Below, piece by piece: positions 44,366 to 55,133 of a stretch of DNA of 64,000 nucleotides. The DNA is from Ancylothrix sp. D3o (GTDB lineage: Bacteria > Cyanobacteriota > Cyanobacteriia > Cyanobacteriales > Oscillatoriaceae), in the NCBI RefSeq assembly GCF_025370775.1, contig NZ_JAMXEX010000005.1:329230-393229 (forward strand). Direction: 5' to 3'. Each line of letters starts with the position of its first letter. Position 1 is the stretch's first letter. Under the pieces are notes generated by a model, which was not told the origin of the DNA, ran no database searches, and was given only the letters and a program-made list of their open reading frames with translations. The translations under genes were made by a program, and so were the position numbers.

Positions 44366-46030
44366 TTAGGACTTTGGCCAGGTAAAGTATAGGGTTGTTC
44401 CTTGACCTTCTTGAGACTTTAACGAGATGCTTCCGCCTTCATTTTCAACAATTTTTTTAACTAAAGATAAACCTATGCCGGTGTTTTCTCTATGGTCGCG
44501 GGCCTGTAAAGTTTGGAAAATGATAAAAACTTTTTCGTGATATTCTTCGGAAATGCCGGGGCCATCATCAGTTACGCTAAATTCATAAAAATTTTCGCGT
44601 TCTTCGACGCTGATTGTAATTTTTCCATCTAAGCGGTCGTGATGTTTAATGGCGTTGCTAATTAAATTAGAAAAAACTTGCTGTAACAGCAAGCGAGGGG
44701 TATTTAAAATTGGCATTCCGGGGCTAATTACAATTGTAAAACCGGCGGGAGGTGAAAGAGAATCTATCATTTCCCTGAGTAAATTTTCTACAGCAACAGT
44801 TTCCGATTCTGTTCTGAGCCGGCCTACGCGAGAATAGTGTAATAAGCCATTAATTAAGTTTTCCATGCGCTGCACTCGCCCCCGCAGCAGTGCCATTTGA
44901 TGTTGAGTTTCTTCGGTCATTGTCTCGCCGAGGTCTTCTTCTATCCATTGAGAAAGATTAGAAATTGCTCGCAACGGAGCTTTTAAATCATGGGAAGTTA
45001 CATAGGCAAATTGATCAAGTTCTTGATTGCGTTTTTCTAAAGCATAATTGGTGGCAGTCAGAATTTTTGTCAGCCGCGCCAATTCATCAGCACGAGATTT
45101 TAATTCCTCCTCAGTTTGTTTTTGGGCACTAATATCTATCATTAAACCGCGCACTTTTTGAACATTTCCTTGTTCATCTTGAACAATATAAGCTTTATTT
45201 CGCAGCCAAACTACCCTGCCATCGGCAGCAATACAGCGGTATTCCAATTCGTGATCGCGGCCTTCTAGCGTTTCTTTATAAGCAAAATCTCCCGCCCACT
45301 TGCGGTCATCAGGATGAAAAAGATTCTGCCAAAAATCACTTTTCTCAAGCCACTTTTCGACCGGGTAGCCTAAAATGCTTTCGGCACTTTGGCTGACAAA
45401 GGTAAAGCATTGGGTAAACGGATCAGCTTCCCAAAAAATTGCATGACTTAAACCATTAACTAAATCTCGAAAACGCTGCTCGGTTGCTTGGGCTTCAAGA
45501 CGTGCTTGTTTTTCCCTTCTTAAAAGTTCATCTTTGAGGCGGGTGGCTGCTTCAAGTTGAGCAGTACGTTCACTGACGCGAGTTTCTAGTTCGGTATTGA
45601 AACGGGCAATTTCTGCGGCTTGCCTTTTAACTTCTTCTGTTTTTTTAAATAACTCAACAAATACTTTAATTTTTGACAATAAAATCGTAGGCTCAAGGGG
45701 TTTAAAAAGATAGTCTACCGCTCCCAGGGAATAACCCTGAAAAATAAATTGATCACTTTTGCTAAAAGCGGTTAGAAAAATAATCGGGGTATTGCGCGAA
45801 CGCTGTCTCTGACGGATCAGGGCTGCGGTTTCAAAGCCATCAATGCCGGGCATTTGGACATCAAGCAAAATGACGGCAAAATCTTGATTCAGCAAACAAC
45901 GCAAGGCTTGCTCGCCGGAAGTGGCTTTGACAAGATTTTCGCCCAAGCTGTCGAGAATTGCCTCCAGCGCGAGGATATTGTTGGGATTGTCATCTACTAA
46001 AAGAATGTTGACTTTAAAATTTGTAGGCAT
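44366..46030 (-). CDS. Receiver-PAS-histidine kinase
   Basis: A 554-residue soluble hybrid protein. Receiver at the N-terminus (ILLVDDNPNNILALE, phospho-Asp in ILLDVQMPGIDGFE, Lys in YLFKPLE), coiled coil, a PAS/PAC domain (YRCIAADGRVVWLRNKAYI), a second coiled coil, then HisKA of the phytochrome-like type (FAYVTSHDLKAPLRAI, about residue 340) and HATPase (NLISNAIKHH, VTDDGPGI, TGIGLSLV). No membrane helix. It is the last of four minus-strand signalling genes with gaps of 45-95 bases, so it may receive phosphate from the upstream kinases by its receiver. Confidence 0.92.
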   Translation of the reverse strand: MPTNFKVNILLVDDNPNNILALEAILDSLGENLVKATSGEQALRCLLNQDFAVILLDVQMPGIDGFETAALIRQRQRSRNTPIIFLTAFSKSDQFIFQGYSLGAVDYLFKPLEPTILLSKIKVFVELFKKTEEVKRQAAEIARFNTELETRVSERTAQLEAATRLKDELLRREKQARLEAQATEQRFRDLVNGLSHAIFWEADPFTQCFTFVSQSAESILGYPVEKWLEKSDFWQNLFHPDDRKWAGDFAYKETLEGRDHELEYRCIAADGRVVWLRNKAYIVQDEQGNVQKVRGLMIDISAQKQTEEELKSRADELARLTKILTATNYALEKRNQELDQFAYVTSHDLKAPLRAISNLSQWIEEDLGETMTEETQHQMALLRGRVQRMENLINGLLHYSRVGRLRTESETVAVENLLREMIDSLSPPAGFTIVISPGMPILNTPRLLLQQVFSNLISNAIKHHDRLDGKITISVEERENFYEFSVTDDGPGISEEYHEKVFIIFQTLQARDHRENTGIGLSLVKKIVENEGGSISLKSQEGQGTTLYFTWPKS

Positions 46031-46125
46031 AGGAAGATAGTTTAGGGTTTAGATTTTAGTTTTAAGATTGCCAATTTAACTTTTTACATTTTACATTTTA
46101 AACGCTTTGAGGAAAAGTGTGTTTT

Positions 46126-47532
46126 TTAAGGCGTTATCGGCAAGTAAAGCGTGAAGGTACAACCTTCATCAGGAGTGCTATGGACAGAAATTCTGCCGCC
46201 ATGAGCTTCGACAATTCTTTTGGCTATCGCAAGTCCGAGGCCAGTTCCGCCTTTTTTGCGAGAGGCATCCCCGGTATAAAATTCTTCAAAAATATGAGGT
46301 AGATCGCGTTCGCTTATTCCTGCACCTTGGTCGTGAATTTTTAACGCCAGCCAATTACTCTCTAACCGGCCCACCAGAGAAATTTGAGTTTGGGAGGTTG
46401 AGTATTTCATGGCATTATCAAGTAAGTTTAAAAAAGCTTGTAAAAGTCTTTCGGGGTCGCCATAAATTTGCACATCGGGCACTGTACATTTAATGGTGAT
46501 AGAATGTCTTTTCATTCGCAATTCTACGGCTTGAATTGCGCGAGCCACCAAGTATTGTACGCTAACAAATTCTTTTTCTAAAGGCGCTACACCGGCATCC
46601 AGTCGGCCTAAGTCCAGCAAATCTTGAATCAAGCGAGACAGGCGTTCGGTTTCGTCTAAAGTGGTGCGAATAAACCGCCGCCGCAGTTCCGGATCTTCAC
46701 CGGCACCCATTTCCAGCGCCTCCAGCGTCACTTTGACATTGCTCACCGGCGTGCGGAGTTCGTGAGAGGCGTTAGCCAAAAAGGCCCGCCGCTCATTATC
46801 CAGAGAAGCCAAGCGCTCGCTCATTCGGTTAAGTTCAAAGGCAAGCTCGTTGAGTTCATCACTGCCAGAAATGACGAGTTTTTCGCCAAATTGACCGCCT
46901 CCCAAGCGCACCGCAAAGTTACGCATGGCCAGCACCGGCATCGCCAGAGAGCGAGCAAACCAAGCGCTGATCGCTCCAGACAGCAACAGCGTTATCCCCA
47001 AGGTTGCCAAAATCGTCAAGCTCACAGCTTGAAATTGTTTTTGAAACTGAGTTAAAGTCAGCGACAACCTCAACGCTCCTAGCAGGCGACCATTTCGTAC
47101 AATAGGGCGTGAGATATAGAGCCGGTCTTCATTACTGAGGATTCCTTTTCCATAACCTTGCACGGTTTTATTTTGCAGCGCTTCCTTGATACCCGGAATT
47201 TCTAACCAGTTGGGAACCTGCTTGTCAACAGAGGGGGTGGAGGTGGACAACAGGCTGCCATTGGCCGAAAATACTCGCAGTGTCAGGGTTTCAGCCGCGC
47301 CGTAGCGTTGCACTAGCTGGTCTATGCTAGAGAGATTCTTATTTTCCATCGCATCAGCGACGCTTTCGGTGAGGGCGCTTGACCAAATATCTAATTCGTT
47401 TTGTTTGGTATTCATAAACATGGTGTAAAACGACCACAGCAAATAGCCGGTTAAAACCGAAGTCGCCAGCCCTGTCAGCGCCAAATAAGTTGTTAAAAGT
47501 TTAACCCGAATTGAATTCCAATTAACGCCCAT
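46126..47532 (-). CDS. Membrane sensor histidine kinase with HAMP
   Basis: A 468-residue class I kinase. TM1 at about 14-36 (TYLALTGLATSVLTGYLLWSF), a periplasmic sensor of about 130 residues with no known ligand signature (VQRYGAAETLTLRVFSANG), TM2 at about 172-195 (LTILATLGITLLLSGAISAW), HAMP (VLAMRNFAVRLGGGQFGE), HisKA (FLANASHELRTPVSNV, about 255), HATPase ([27 protein letters not shown]). All phosphotransfer motifs are intact. The cognate regulator is probably the receiver-only gene 45 bases upstream, as an OmpR-like pair that has lost its DNA-binding domain. Confidence 0.93.
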   Translation of the reverse strand: MGVNWNSIRVKLLTTYLALTGLATSVLTGYLLWSFYTMFMNTKQNELDIWSSALTESVADAMENKNLSSIDQLVQRYGAAETLTLRVFSANGSLLSTSTPSVDKQVPNWLEIPGIKEALQNKTVQGYGKGILSNEDRLYISRPIVRNGRLLGALRLSLTLTQFQKQFQAVSLTILATLGITLLLSGAISAWFARSLAMPVLAMRNFAVRLGGGQFGEKLVISGSDELNELAFELNRMSERLASLDNERRAFLANASHELRTPVSNVKVTLEALEMGAGEDPELRRRFIRTTLDETERLSRLIQDLLDLGRLDAGVAPLEKEFVSVQYLVARAIQAVELRMKRHSITIKCTVPDVQIYGDPERLLQAFLNLLDNAMKYSTSQTQISLVGRLESNWLALKIHDQGAGISERDLPHIFEEFYTGDASRKKGGTGLGLAIAKRIVEAHGGRISVHSTPDEGCTFTLYLPITP

Positions 47533-47576
47533 TTTACATTGTCTCTAATAAATTATTGGGGTGATTTTTCAAGAAT

Positions 47577-47954
47577 TTAGGGATGATTTTGGCGCTTGGT
47601 TCGCCGCAAAATTGCTTCAATTCTTGCTAAAACTTCCCGGAGATTAAACGGTTTAGTCACATAATCATCTGCACCGGCTTTTAAGCCCCAAATTTTATCA
47701 GCATCGTGGTCTTTTGCCGTCAAAATTAAAATAGGCACATCCGAAAAAGCCCGAATACGCCAGCAAACTTCCATCCCATCCATTTGTGGCAGCATCAAAT
47801 CCAAAATAATCAAATCGGGCATTTTTTGCTTAATCAATTCCAAAGCCGTCACGCCATCCCCCGCCGTTGTGACTTTATAGCCTTCTTGAACTAAGCCAAA
47901 ACTCAGGCTGGCGCGGAGCGGTTCTTCATCATCAACTAATAAAACGTAGTGCAT
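47577..47954 (-). CDS. Receiver-only response regulator, OmpR-like
   Basis: A 125-residue receiver. Acidic pocket in YVLLVDDEEP, phospho-Asp in LIILDLMLPQMDGME, Thr/Lys in DDYVTKPF, followed by LREVLARIEAILRRTKRQNHP, which is the linker that normally leads to an OmpR winged helix. The gene stops there: no DNA-binding domain, and no remnant before the next gene 45 bases away. I start at ATG 47954 (MHYVLLVDD); the longer open frame overlaps the upstream kinase and looks non-coding. It lies between the HAMP-array kinase and the membrane kinase and may shuttle phosphate between them. Confidence 0.88.
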   Translation of the reverse strand: MHYVLLVDDEEPLRASLSFGLVQEGYKVTTAGDGVTALELIKQKMPDLIILDLMLPQMDGMEVCWRIRAFSDVPILILTAKDHDADKIWGLKAGADDYVTKPFNLREVLARIEAILRRTKRQNHP

Positions 47955-48022
47955 GATCCTAGGTAAGAGGTAATTGGTAATGGGGAAACGGGTAATAATT
48001 AGCTGTTTCCCCTTAGCAAAAG

Positions 48023-51000
48023 TTATTGAGATAACCAAACACGCAATAAAGAAAGCAATTGCTCAATATCGACAGGTTTAGTGATGTAATCTGATGCACC
48101 GGCACTCAAACATTTTTCTCGGTCTCCTTTCATCGCTTTGGCCGTCAGCGCGATGATCGGCAAGCCTCGAAATACATTAATTTGACGGATAGCTCGCATC
48201 GTTTCATAACCATCCATTTCTGGCATCATAACATCCATCAACACGACATCAATATCGGGCGTGCTTTGCAAAATCGCAATGCCGAGCTTGCCATTTTCTG
48301 CATGAAACACCTGCATATGATAACGCTCTAAAATGCTCGTCAAAGCAAAAAGATTTCGCACATCATCATCAACAATCAAAACTTTCTTGTAGGCTAACAC
48401 TGGATCGCTTCCTGCCAATTCTTCCAGCATTTGTTGTTGCGCTGTCGGCAAATTATCTTTAACGCGGTGCAGAAACAAAGAAATTTCCTCAAACAACCGC
48501 TCAGGCGTTCCCACTTGTTTAACCGGCAAAATCCGCGACAGGCGTTTAAGTTCTTTTTGCTGTTGTTCATTCAAATCATTTTCTGTATAAACAACCACCG
48601 GAATTTCTAACCCAAACTCAGGTATTATTTCGCCAATAAGTTCCAGACCGTTTTGTTGGGGTGAACTCATATCAATAGCAATACAATCAACCTGAGCACT
48701 GCTTAAAACTATCCGCGCTTCCGCAGCATTTGAGGCGCAAGTGGTCTGCACATCACTGTTACCAATCAACTCAACAAAACTGCTGGCTTTATCGGCATCA
48801 CTTTCTATCAAAAGCAACTGCTTGACGCTGCGATCTAAATAGGTTTTAATCTTGCTTAAAGCCCCAAGAACAGCCTCGCGCGTCACCGGCTTTTGTAAAT
48901 AAGCCAAAGCACCCAATTTCAAAGCCCGATTTCGGCCTTCATCCACAGAAATAATATGAACAGGAATATGACGAGTATCCGGGTCATGTTTCAAACGATC
49001 CAAAATTGTCCACCCATCAATTCCGGGTAACCGAATATCCAGCAAAATTGCCGAAGGTTTATACTCCCGCGCCATAGCCAAACCCGTCTCGCTGCGGTTA
49101 GCCACCAACGCTTTAAAACCTTCACCCTTCGCCAAATCTAACAATATCCGCGCAAAACTGATATCATCTTCCACAATCAAAAGTACCCGCTCACCAGGCT
49201 TAATTTCACCGCGATCATCGGTCAAAATACTCGATTGTTGAGATGTCAACAGCAACCTTTCTGGATCATTCACAGGAAGTTGAGGAAGAGTAGGGATTTT
49301 TACTTCCTTGTTTTCCTCAGCGGTCGTTGCTGAAAAATGCAGTATTTGTTCTTCATCCGCGTTTTTTTCTATCAAAGACTCCGGGTAAGTATGCGGCATA
49401 TAAAGCGTAAAATTACTTCCCTCACCCAGGAGGCTGGAAATCGTAATTTCTCCTCCCAACAACTCAGCAATTTCGCGGCTAATAGACAATCCCAAACCGG
49501 TACCGCCATATTTCCGAGAAGTAGTTCCATCCGCTTGCTGGAAGGCTTCAAAAATAATTTTTTGCTTTTCTGGGGCAATTCCAATGCCGGTGTCACGCAC
49601 AGAAAAGGCCACCACTAAATTAGCAAAATTCAGGGTTTCCCGTTCCGTACTCCAACCCGAACGCGCCGGATAAACCTGCAAACTCACTTGACCTTGATCC
49701 GTAAACTTAAACGCATTTGAAAGCAAATTCTTCAGCACTTGTTGCAAACGTTTTGAATCGGTATAAACCGCTTTGGGCAACCGCTCATCAAACAAAATCG
49801 TAAAATTCAAACCCTTATCTTGCGCCACCTGATAGAACGTTCGCTCTATTTGACCTTGCAAATCAGAAAACAGCAGTTGATCCACCTCAATTGACATCGT
49901 TCCCGATTCAATTTTTGCCAAGTCCAAAATATCATTAATCAACGCCAGCAAATCCGCACCCGCCGAGTGAATTGTCCGCATATACTCCACTTGTTTTGGA
50001 GTCAAATTGCCATCGCTGTTATCTAACAACAACCGCGCCAAAATCAGCAAACTATTCAGCGGTGTTCGCAACTCGTGAGACATATTTGCCAGAAACTCCG
50101 ACTTATATTTAGAAGACAGCGCCAACTGTTCAGCTTTTTCTTCCAAAGACCGGCGAGCCTGTTCAATTTCTCGATTTTTCCGCTCAACCTCTTGATTTTG
50201 CAGAGCCAAAAGTTGCGAACGCTGCTCTAATTCCTCATTCGTTGCTTGCAATTGTTCCTGCTGATTTTTCAGCAATTCTTCTGACGCCTTCAGCGATTTT
50301 GCTTGCTGTTCCAAACGCTGGTTGGTTTCGCGTAATTCGTTTTGCTGACTTTGCAATTCTTCTGCCAGAGATTGCGATTGCTTCAGCAATTCTTCTGTCC
50401 GCATACTCGCTGCAATCGTATTCAACACAATTGCAATACTTTCTGTCAATTGGTCTAAAAACGTTAAGTGAATTTCACTAAATCGGCGGAACGAAGCCAA
50501 CTCAATCACCGCCGTTACTTGACCTTCAAACAACACCGGCAACACCACCACATTCAGCGGACTATACTCACCCAAACCGGAACTAATTTTAATATAATTC
50601 TCCGGCACTTCGGTAATCAAAATCCGCTCTTTTTCCAACGCACATTGACCCACCAAACCTTCGCCTAAATGGAAGCGATTTGATAAATGTTTGCGTTCCC
50701 GATACGCATAACTGCTGAGTAGCTTCAAAAACAATTGAGGTTCTATTGCATCCATCAAATAAAACACCCCATGTTGCGCTCCCACCAACGGAGCCAACTC
50801 CGACAAAATCAACTTAGAAACCGTTTCTAAATCCCGCTGACCTTGCAACATTCGGGTAAATTTCGCCAAGTTGGTTTTCAGCCAATCTTGCTCAGTATTT
50901 TTCTGCGTTGTTTCGCGTAAATTAGCAATCATTTGGTTGATATTATCTTTCAAGATTGCCACTTCGCCTTGAGCTTCCACTGAAATTGACCGCGTTAAAT

Positions 51001-53860
51001 CGCCTTTTGTAACCGCTATTGCCACCTCTGCAATCGCTCGTACCTGCGTTGTTAAATTCGCTGCCAATTCATTTACGTTATCCGTTAAGTCTCGCCACGT
51101 TCCCGACGCACCCGGCACCTTGGCTTGACCGCCTAATTTTCCTTCTATTCCAACCTCTCGCGCCACCGTTGTCACCTGGTCAGCAAAGGTAGCAAGTGTA
51201 TCAATCATTTCGTTAATCGTGTCGGCTAAGGTAGCAATTTCGCCCTTTGCTTCCAGCATTAACTTACGCTTTAAATCACCGTTTGCAACCGCCGTCACGA
51301 CTTTAGCAATTCCCCGCACTTGTGCTGTCAAATTGCCGGCCATTGAGTTAACGTTATCCGTTAAATCTTTCCAAACACCGGCCACCCCTCGCACATCTGC
51401 TTGACCGCCTAATTTTCCTTCCGTTCCTACTTCCCTCGCAACCCGTGTCACCTCAGAAGCAAACGAATTAAGCTGGTCAACCATTGTGTTAATAGTGTTC
51501 TTCAAATCGAGAATTTCACCTTTAACATCAACGGTAATCTTTTTAGAAAGATCGCCATTTGCCACCGCTTTTGTTACCTCGGCAATATTTCGCACCTGGC
51601 CGGTTAAATTGCTTGCCATCGAGTTAACATTATCGGTTAAATCTTTCCAAGTTCCTGCCACCCCGCGTACATAGGCTTGCACCCCTAATTTCCCTTCGGT
51701 TCCCACCTCCCTTGCAACTCGTGTCACCTCCGATGCAAAGGAACTTAACTGATCCACCATTGTATTTATGGTGTTTTTCAACTCTAAAATTTCGCCTTTA
51801 ACATCAACGGTAATTTTCTTAGAAAGGTCGCCATTTGCCACCGCCGTCGTCACTTCGGCAATGTTTCGCACTTGTGCAGTTAAACTGCCGGCCATAAAGT
51901 TTACACTGTCCGTTAAGTCTTTCCAAGTACCGGCTACCCCTCGCACTTCTGCTTGCACACCTAATTTTCCTTCGGTTCCCACTTCCCTCGCAACTCTTGT
52001 TACCTCCGATGCAAACGAATTAAGTTGATCCACCATTGTATTAACGGTGTTTTTCAACTCTAAAATTTCGCCTTTAACATCAACAGTAATTTTCTTAGAA
52101 AGGTCGCCATTTGCAACAGCGGTAGTAACAGCAGCAATATTTCGTACTTGGGAAGTTAAACTGCCGGCCATGAAGTTTACACTGTCTGTTAAGTCTTTCC
52201 AGGTGCCGGCAACCCCCCTTACATCTGCTTGTACACCAAGTTTTCCTTCGCTTCCCACCTCACGGGCAACTCTTGTTACTTCTGAGGCAAAAGAACTCAA
52301 TTGATCAACCATTGTATTAATGGTATTTTTGAGTTCTAAAATTTCACCTTTAACTTGAACTGTGATTTTTTTCGATAAGTCGCCGTTGGCAATAGCTGTC
52401 GCAACTTCGGCAATATTTCGCACCTGGCCGGTTAAATTTCCTGCCATTGAATTTACACTGTCGGTTAAGTCTTTCCAAGTACCGGCAACGCCTCGGACTT
52501 CTGCTTGCACACCTAATTTTCCTTCGGTTCCCACTTCCCTTGCAACTCTTGTTACCTCCGATGCAAACGAACTTAATTGATCAACCATTGTGTTAATGGT
52601 GTTTTTCAATTCCAAAATTTCGCCTTTTACATCAACAGTAATTTTCTTAGAAAGATCACCATTCGCAACTGCGGTGGTAACTTCGGCAATATTTCGGACT
52701 TGCGAAGTTAAACTTCCCGCCATTGAGTTAACATTATCGGTTAAATCTTTCCAGGTTCCTGCTACTCCTTTTACTTCTGCTTGTACGCCTAATTTTCCTT
52801 CGGTTCCCACTTCTCTTGCAACCCTTGTTACCTCAGAAGCGAAGGAGTTAAGTTGATCCACCATTGTATTAATGGTGTTTTTCAACTCTAAAATTTCACC
52901 CCGAACATCAACAGTAATTTTTTTAGAAAGGTCGCCATTTGCCACCGCCGTTGTCACTTCGGCAATGTTCCGAACTTGTGCAGTTAAGTTGCCGGCCATT
53001 GAGTTTACAGAGTCGGTTAAATCTTTCCAAGTACCCGCAACTCCTCGCACATCTGCTTGCACACCAAGTTTTCCTTCGCTTCCTACATCTCGCGCCACTC
53101 TTGTTACTTCTGAGGCAAAAGAATTAAGCTGATCCACCATAATATTTATGGTGTTTTTGAGTTCTAAAATTTCCCCTTTAACATCTACTGTGATTTTTTT
53201 CGATAAGTCTCCATTAGCAATTGCAGTGGCAACTTCGGCAATATTTCGGACTTGTGCTGTTAAATTGCCGGCCATCATATTCACAGATTCGGTTAAATCT
53301 TTCCAAGTACCAGCAACGCCTTTAACTTCTGCTTGTACACCTAATTTTCCTTCGGTTCCCACTTCTCTTGCAACTCTGGTTACTTCAGAAGCAAAAGAGC
53401 TAAGTTGTTCCACCATTGTGTTAACAACTTGAGCAGTTTGTAGAAATTCTCCTTTCAGGGGCCGGCCTTCTATTTCTGTAGGAATCCTAGGGGATAAATC
53501 GCCATTAGCAACGGATCTTAACACTCTGGCAGTTTCGGCTGTTGGTTGTACTAAATCTGTGGTTAAGGTGTTGACAGAATCAACACACGCAGCCCAAGAA
53601 CCGCCGGCACTTCCTAAAGAAGCTCTCTGATTAATTTTGCCTTCTTTGCCAACAACATTACTAATGCGTTCTAATTCGGCGGCGAGTCTTTCATTAAGTT
53701 CGATAATATCATTAAGAGTGTCCGCAATTTTTCCAGCCATGCCGGTCTGGTCGATTGGCATTCTCACAGAGAAATTGCCTTTTTTAACTGCAACTAAGGT
53801 TCTTAATAGCTGTTGGTGATCGAGTTGTTCGGTATCTTTCGCGGTTTGTGTAGTTGTCAT
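48023..53860 (-). CDS. Giant HAMP-array hybrid histidine kinase with three receivers
   Basis: A 1945-residue soluble kinase. Residues about 15-1030 are an array of about 20 HAMP-like units, alternating [12 protein letters not shown] and [12 protein letters not shown] modules; the central pairs repeat every 92 residues with near identity. Then GAF ([20 protein letters not shown], about 1040-1190), coiled coil, HisKA ([16 protein letters not shown]), HATPase ([12 protein letters not shown]) and three receivers ([26 protein letters not shown] which is less typical, and [14 protein letters not shown]). This is the group III, Nik1-like architecture, whose fungal relatives sense osmotic stress and antifungals. 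There is no membrane helix. It is the first of the signalling cluster, 68 bases upstream of the receiver-only gene. Confidence 0.95.
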   Translation of the reverse strand: MTTTQTAKDTEQLDHQQLLRTLVAVKKGNFSVRMPIDQTGMAGKIADTLNDIIELNERLAAELERISNVVGKEGKINQRASLGSAGGSWAACVDSVNTLTTDLVQPTAETARVLRSVANGDLSPRIPTEIEGRPLKGEFLQTAQVVNTMVEQLSSFASEVTRVAREVGTEGKLGVQAEVKGVAGTWKDLTESVNMMAGNLTAQVRNIAEVATAIANGDLSKKITVDVKGEILELKNTINIMVDQLNSFASEVTRVARDVGSEGKLGVQADVRGVAGTWKDLTDSVNSMAGNLTAQVRNIAEVTTAVANGDLSKKITVDVRGEILELKNTINTMVDQLNSFASEVTRVAREVGTEGKLGVQAEVKGVAGTWKDLTDNVNSMAGSLTSQVRNIAEVTTAVANGDLSKKITVDVKGEILELKNTINTMVDQLSSFASEVTRVAREVGTEGKLGVQAEVRGVAGTWKDLTDSVNSMAGNLTGQVRNIAEVATAIANGDLSKKITVQVKGEILELKNTINTMVDQLSSFASEVTRVAREVGSEGKLGVQADVRGVAGTWKDLTDSVNFMAGSLTSQVRNIAAVTTAVANGDLSKKITVDVKGEILELKNTVNTMVDQLNSFASEVTRVAREVGTEGKLGVQAEVRGVAGTWKDLTDSVNFMAGSLTAQVRNIAEVTTAVANGDLSKKITVDVKGEILELKNTINTMVDQLSSFASEVTRVAREVGTEGKLGVQAYVRGVAGTWKDLTDNVNSMASNLTGQVRNIAEVTKAVANGDLSKKITVDVKGEILDLKNTINTMVDQLNSFASEVTRVAREVGTEGKLGGQADVRGVAGVWKDLTDNVNSMAGNLTAQVRGIAKVVTAVANGDLKRKLMLEAKGEIATLADTINEMIDTLATFADQVTTVAREVGIEGKLGGQAKVPGASGTWRDLTDNVNELAANLTTQVRAIAEVAIAVTKGDLTRSISVEAQGEVAILKDNINQMIANLRETTQKNTEQDWLKTNLAKFTRMLQGQRDLETVSKLILSELAPLVGAQHGVFYLMDAIEPQLFLKLLSSYAYRERKHLSNRFHLGEGLVGQCALEKERILITEVPENYIKISSGLGEYSPLNVVVLPVLFEGQVTAVIELASFRRFSEIHLTFLDQLTESIAIVLNTIAASMRTEELLKQSQSLAEELQSQQNELRETNQRLEQQAKSLKASEELLKNQQEQLQATNEELEQRSQLLALQNQEVERKNREIEQARRSLEEKAEQLALSSKYKSEFLANMSHELRTPLNSLLILARLLLDNSDGNLTPKQVEYMRTIHSAGADLLALINDILDLAKIESGTMSIEVDQLLFSDLQGQIERTFYQVAQDKGLNFTILFDERLPKAVYTDSKRLQQVLKNLLSNAFKFTDQGQVSLQVYPARSGWSTERETLNFANLVVAFSVRDTGIGIAPEKQKIIFEAFQQADGTTSRKYGGTGLGLSISREIAELLGGEITISSLLGEGSNFTLYMPHTYPESLIEKNADEEQILHFSATTAEENKEVKIPTLPQLPVNDPERLLLTSQQSSILTDDRGEIKPGERVLLIVEDDISFARILLDLAKGEGFKALVANRSETGLAMAREYKPSAILLDIRLPGIDGWTILDRLKHDPDTRHIPVHIISVDEGRNRALKLGALAYLQKPVTREAVLGALSKIKTYLDRSVKQLLLIESDADKASSFVELIGNSDVQTTCASNAAEARIVLSSAQVDCIAIDMSSPQQNGLELIGEIIPEFGLEIPVVVYTENDLNEQQQKELKRLSRILPVKQVGTPERLFEEISLFLHRVKDNLPTAQQQMLEELAGSDPVLAYKKVLIVDDDVRNLFALTSILERYHMQVFHAENGKLGIAILQSTPDIDVVLMDVMMPEMDGYETMRAIRQINVFRGLPIIALTAKAMKGDREKCLSAGASDYITKPVDIEQLLSLLRVWLSQ
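51007..53460. repeat. 276-base tandem repeats encoding HAMP pairs
   Basis: The HAMP array shows up in DNA as about eight tandem units of 276 bases (92 codons), the central ones differing at a few percent of positions. They are part of the hybrid kinase gene and are a substrate for recombination and misassembly. The antisense open frames seen here on the plus strand are shadows. Confidence 0.9.
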
Positions 53861-54205
53861 GGTCTGAGTCTTACAATTAAGTGTTAAGATTTATAACAAG
53901 CTGTAGCCGATGCGATAAGGAAAATAAAACTGATAATTGAGCAGGCTACCCCAACAAACATTTATTCAGAGAATAGTCTAACCTTATCTCTATGCAAGGA
54001 GATATGCCGAAAGGATGATTTTTGACAAAGTAAACATGGCCCCATCAAGGGCAACCACACACGCCATTGCCTCTACAAAATGCGGCAATAAAAATCCTTT
54101 GATCCTAACAAATGATAAACTTCATATAACAGTGGTCATTTATCATCTGCCTTTTTTTGCCAATGACTAATAACAAATGACCAATGACTAATAACAAACA
54201 AAAAT
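53861..54205. other. Intergenic region with STRR
   Basis: 345 bases upstream of the giant kinase, no gene. The last part (54161-54199) is a tandem aatgact/aatgacc/aacaaat heptamer repeat that abuts the M23 peptidase gene. The promoter of the signalling cluster should be here. Confidence 0.5.
54161..54199. repeat. STRR at the 3' end of the M23 gene
   Basis: Heptamer units aatgact, aataaca and aatgacc lie immediately past the M23 stop codon (minus strand). Confidence 0.7.
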
Positions 54206-55099
54206 TTAAAAACTTCTCACTCCCACCGGCCCATCTTTAAAATAATTCTGTGGATCTTCCGCTACCCAACCCATTTGAGAAGAAGAACGCACCTCAAAAT
54301 GTAAATGCGAAGCAGTAATATCAGGAATGCCCGTTTTTCCCACCGTTCCTAAAACCTGACCCCGGTTAACTTGCTCACCCACACGCACAGAAATGGAAGC
54401 CAAATGAGCATAACGAGTTTGTTTACCAGAAGCATGATTAATCACAATTAAATTGCCATAATTTCCCTGCATCCCCGCAAAAGCAATAATCCCCTCACCG
54501 GCAGCCAAAACCGCAGTACCTTCTTTTGCTTCTAAATCTACACCCGCATGAAAACCCTGGATATTTCTTAAAGGCATAAACTGCAAACCATACCCCAACA
54601 AAACAGGAGCTTTTTGAGGCAAAGGATAACCACTAATAACCCCCGCCGCCACTTCCACCGCCCGCTGAACTTCCCGATTATTTTGAGAACTATTCACCCC
54701 CGGAATAAACACAACTTCTTGAGGTTCCACACAACCATTTACCTCAAACAAAACATCAGCCCTAACATTATAAATTTCCGCCAAACTTTTCCAACTTGTT
54801 CCCGGATTCGTTGCCACTTGCCGGCCATTAAAAGGCGGAATTAAAATCACCTCCCCAACACGCAAACCCCCATTTCTCAAACCAGGATTCATCCCCACCA
54901 AAGTCGCCGGTGTCAAATTATACTGCCTTCCAATACTCTCCAAACTTTCCCCCGCAGCCACACGATGAGACTTAACCCGCGATAAAGCCGGTGCAGGACA
55001 ATTACCCGCCATATTTTGTGCCAAAACCGGCCCTACCTCCAGCCCCAAAAACCCAATCAAAACAAAAAACCAAAATCTCATAACAAAATTCATCCCCAT
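54206..55099 (-). CDS. LysM and M23 peptidoglycan endopeptidase
   Basis: A 297-residue exported protein: signal segment at 1-27 (WFFVLIGFLGLEVGPVLA), a LysM domain (SHRVAAGESLESIGRQYNLT, about 40-90), a second diverged LysM (WKSLAEIYNVRADVLFEVNG), then M23 (about 170-285). Zinc ligands are in GFHAGVDLEA, and SHLHFEVR; LAAGEGIIAFAG is the usual beta strand. Such enzymes cut peptide cross-links or bind to regulate them. The C-terminus is complete. It is 35 bases downstream of the phosphatase gene on the same strand. Confidence 0.92.
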   Translation of the reverse strand: MGMNFVMRFWFFVLIGFLGLEVGPVLAQNMAGNCPAPALSRVKSHRVAAGESLESIGRQYNLTPATLVGMNPGLRNGGLRVGEVILIPPFNGRQVATNPGTSWKSLAEIYNVRADVLFEVNGCVEPQEVVFIPGVNSSQNNREVQRAVEVAAGVISGYPLPQKAPVLLGYGLQFMPLRNIQGFHAGVDLEAKEGTAVLAAGEGIIAFAGMQGNYGNLIVINHASGKQTRYAHLASISVRVGEQVNRGQVLGTVGKTGIPDITASHLHFEVRSSSQMGWVAEDPQNYFKDGPVGVRSF

Positions 55100-55133
55100 T
55101 CATCTGCGTTAATCTGCGTTCATCTGCGGTTAA
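55100..55133. repeat. Dispersed atctgcgttcatctgcgg repeat
   Basis: catctgcgttaatctgcgttcatctgcgg fills nearly all of the gap between two minus-strand genes; same family as 28190 and 23234. Confidence 0.7.

Noticed and set aside
51219..53432. Seven similar plus-strand open frames of 60-94 residues in tandem
   Set aside because: They are antisense shadows of the repeated HAMP-coding DNA; same period of 276 bases, no ribosome binding sites.
51007..53460. Possible CRISPR array because of the regular repeats
   Set aside because: Unit length of 276 bases with continuous coding; no spacers.
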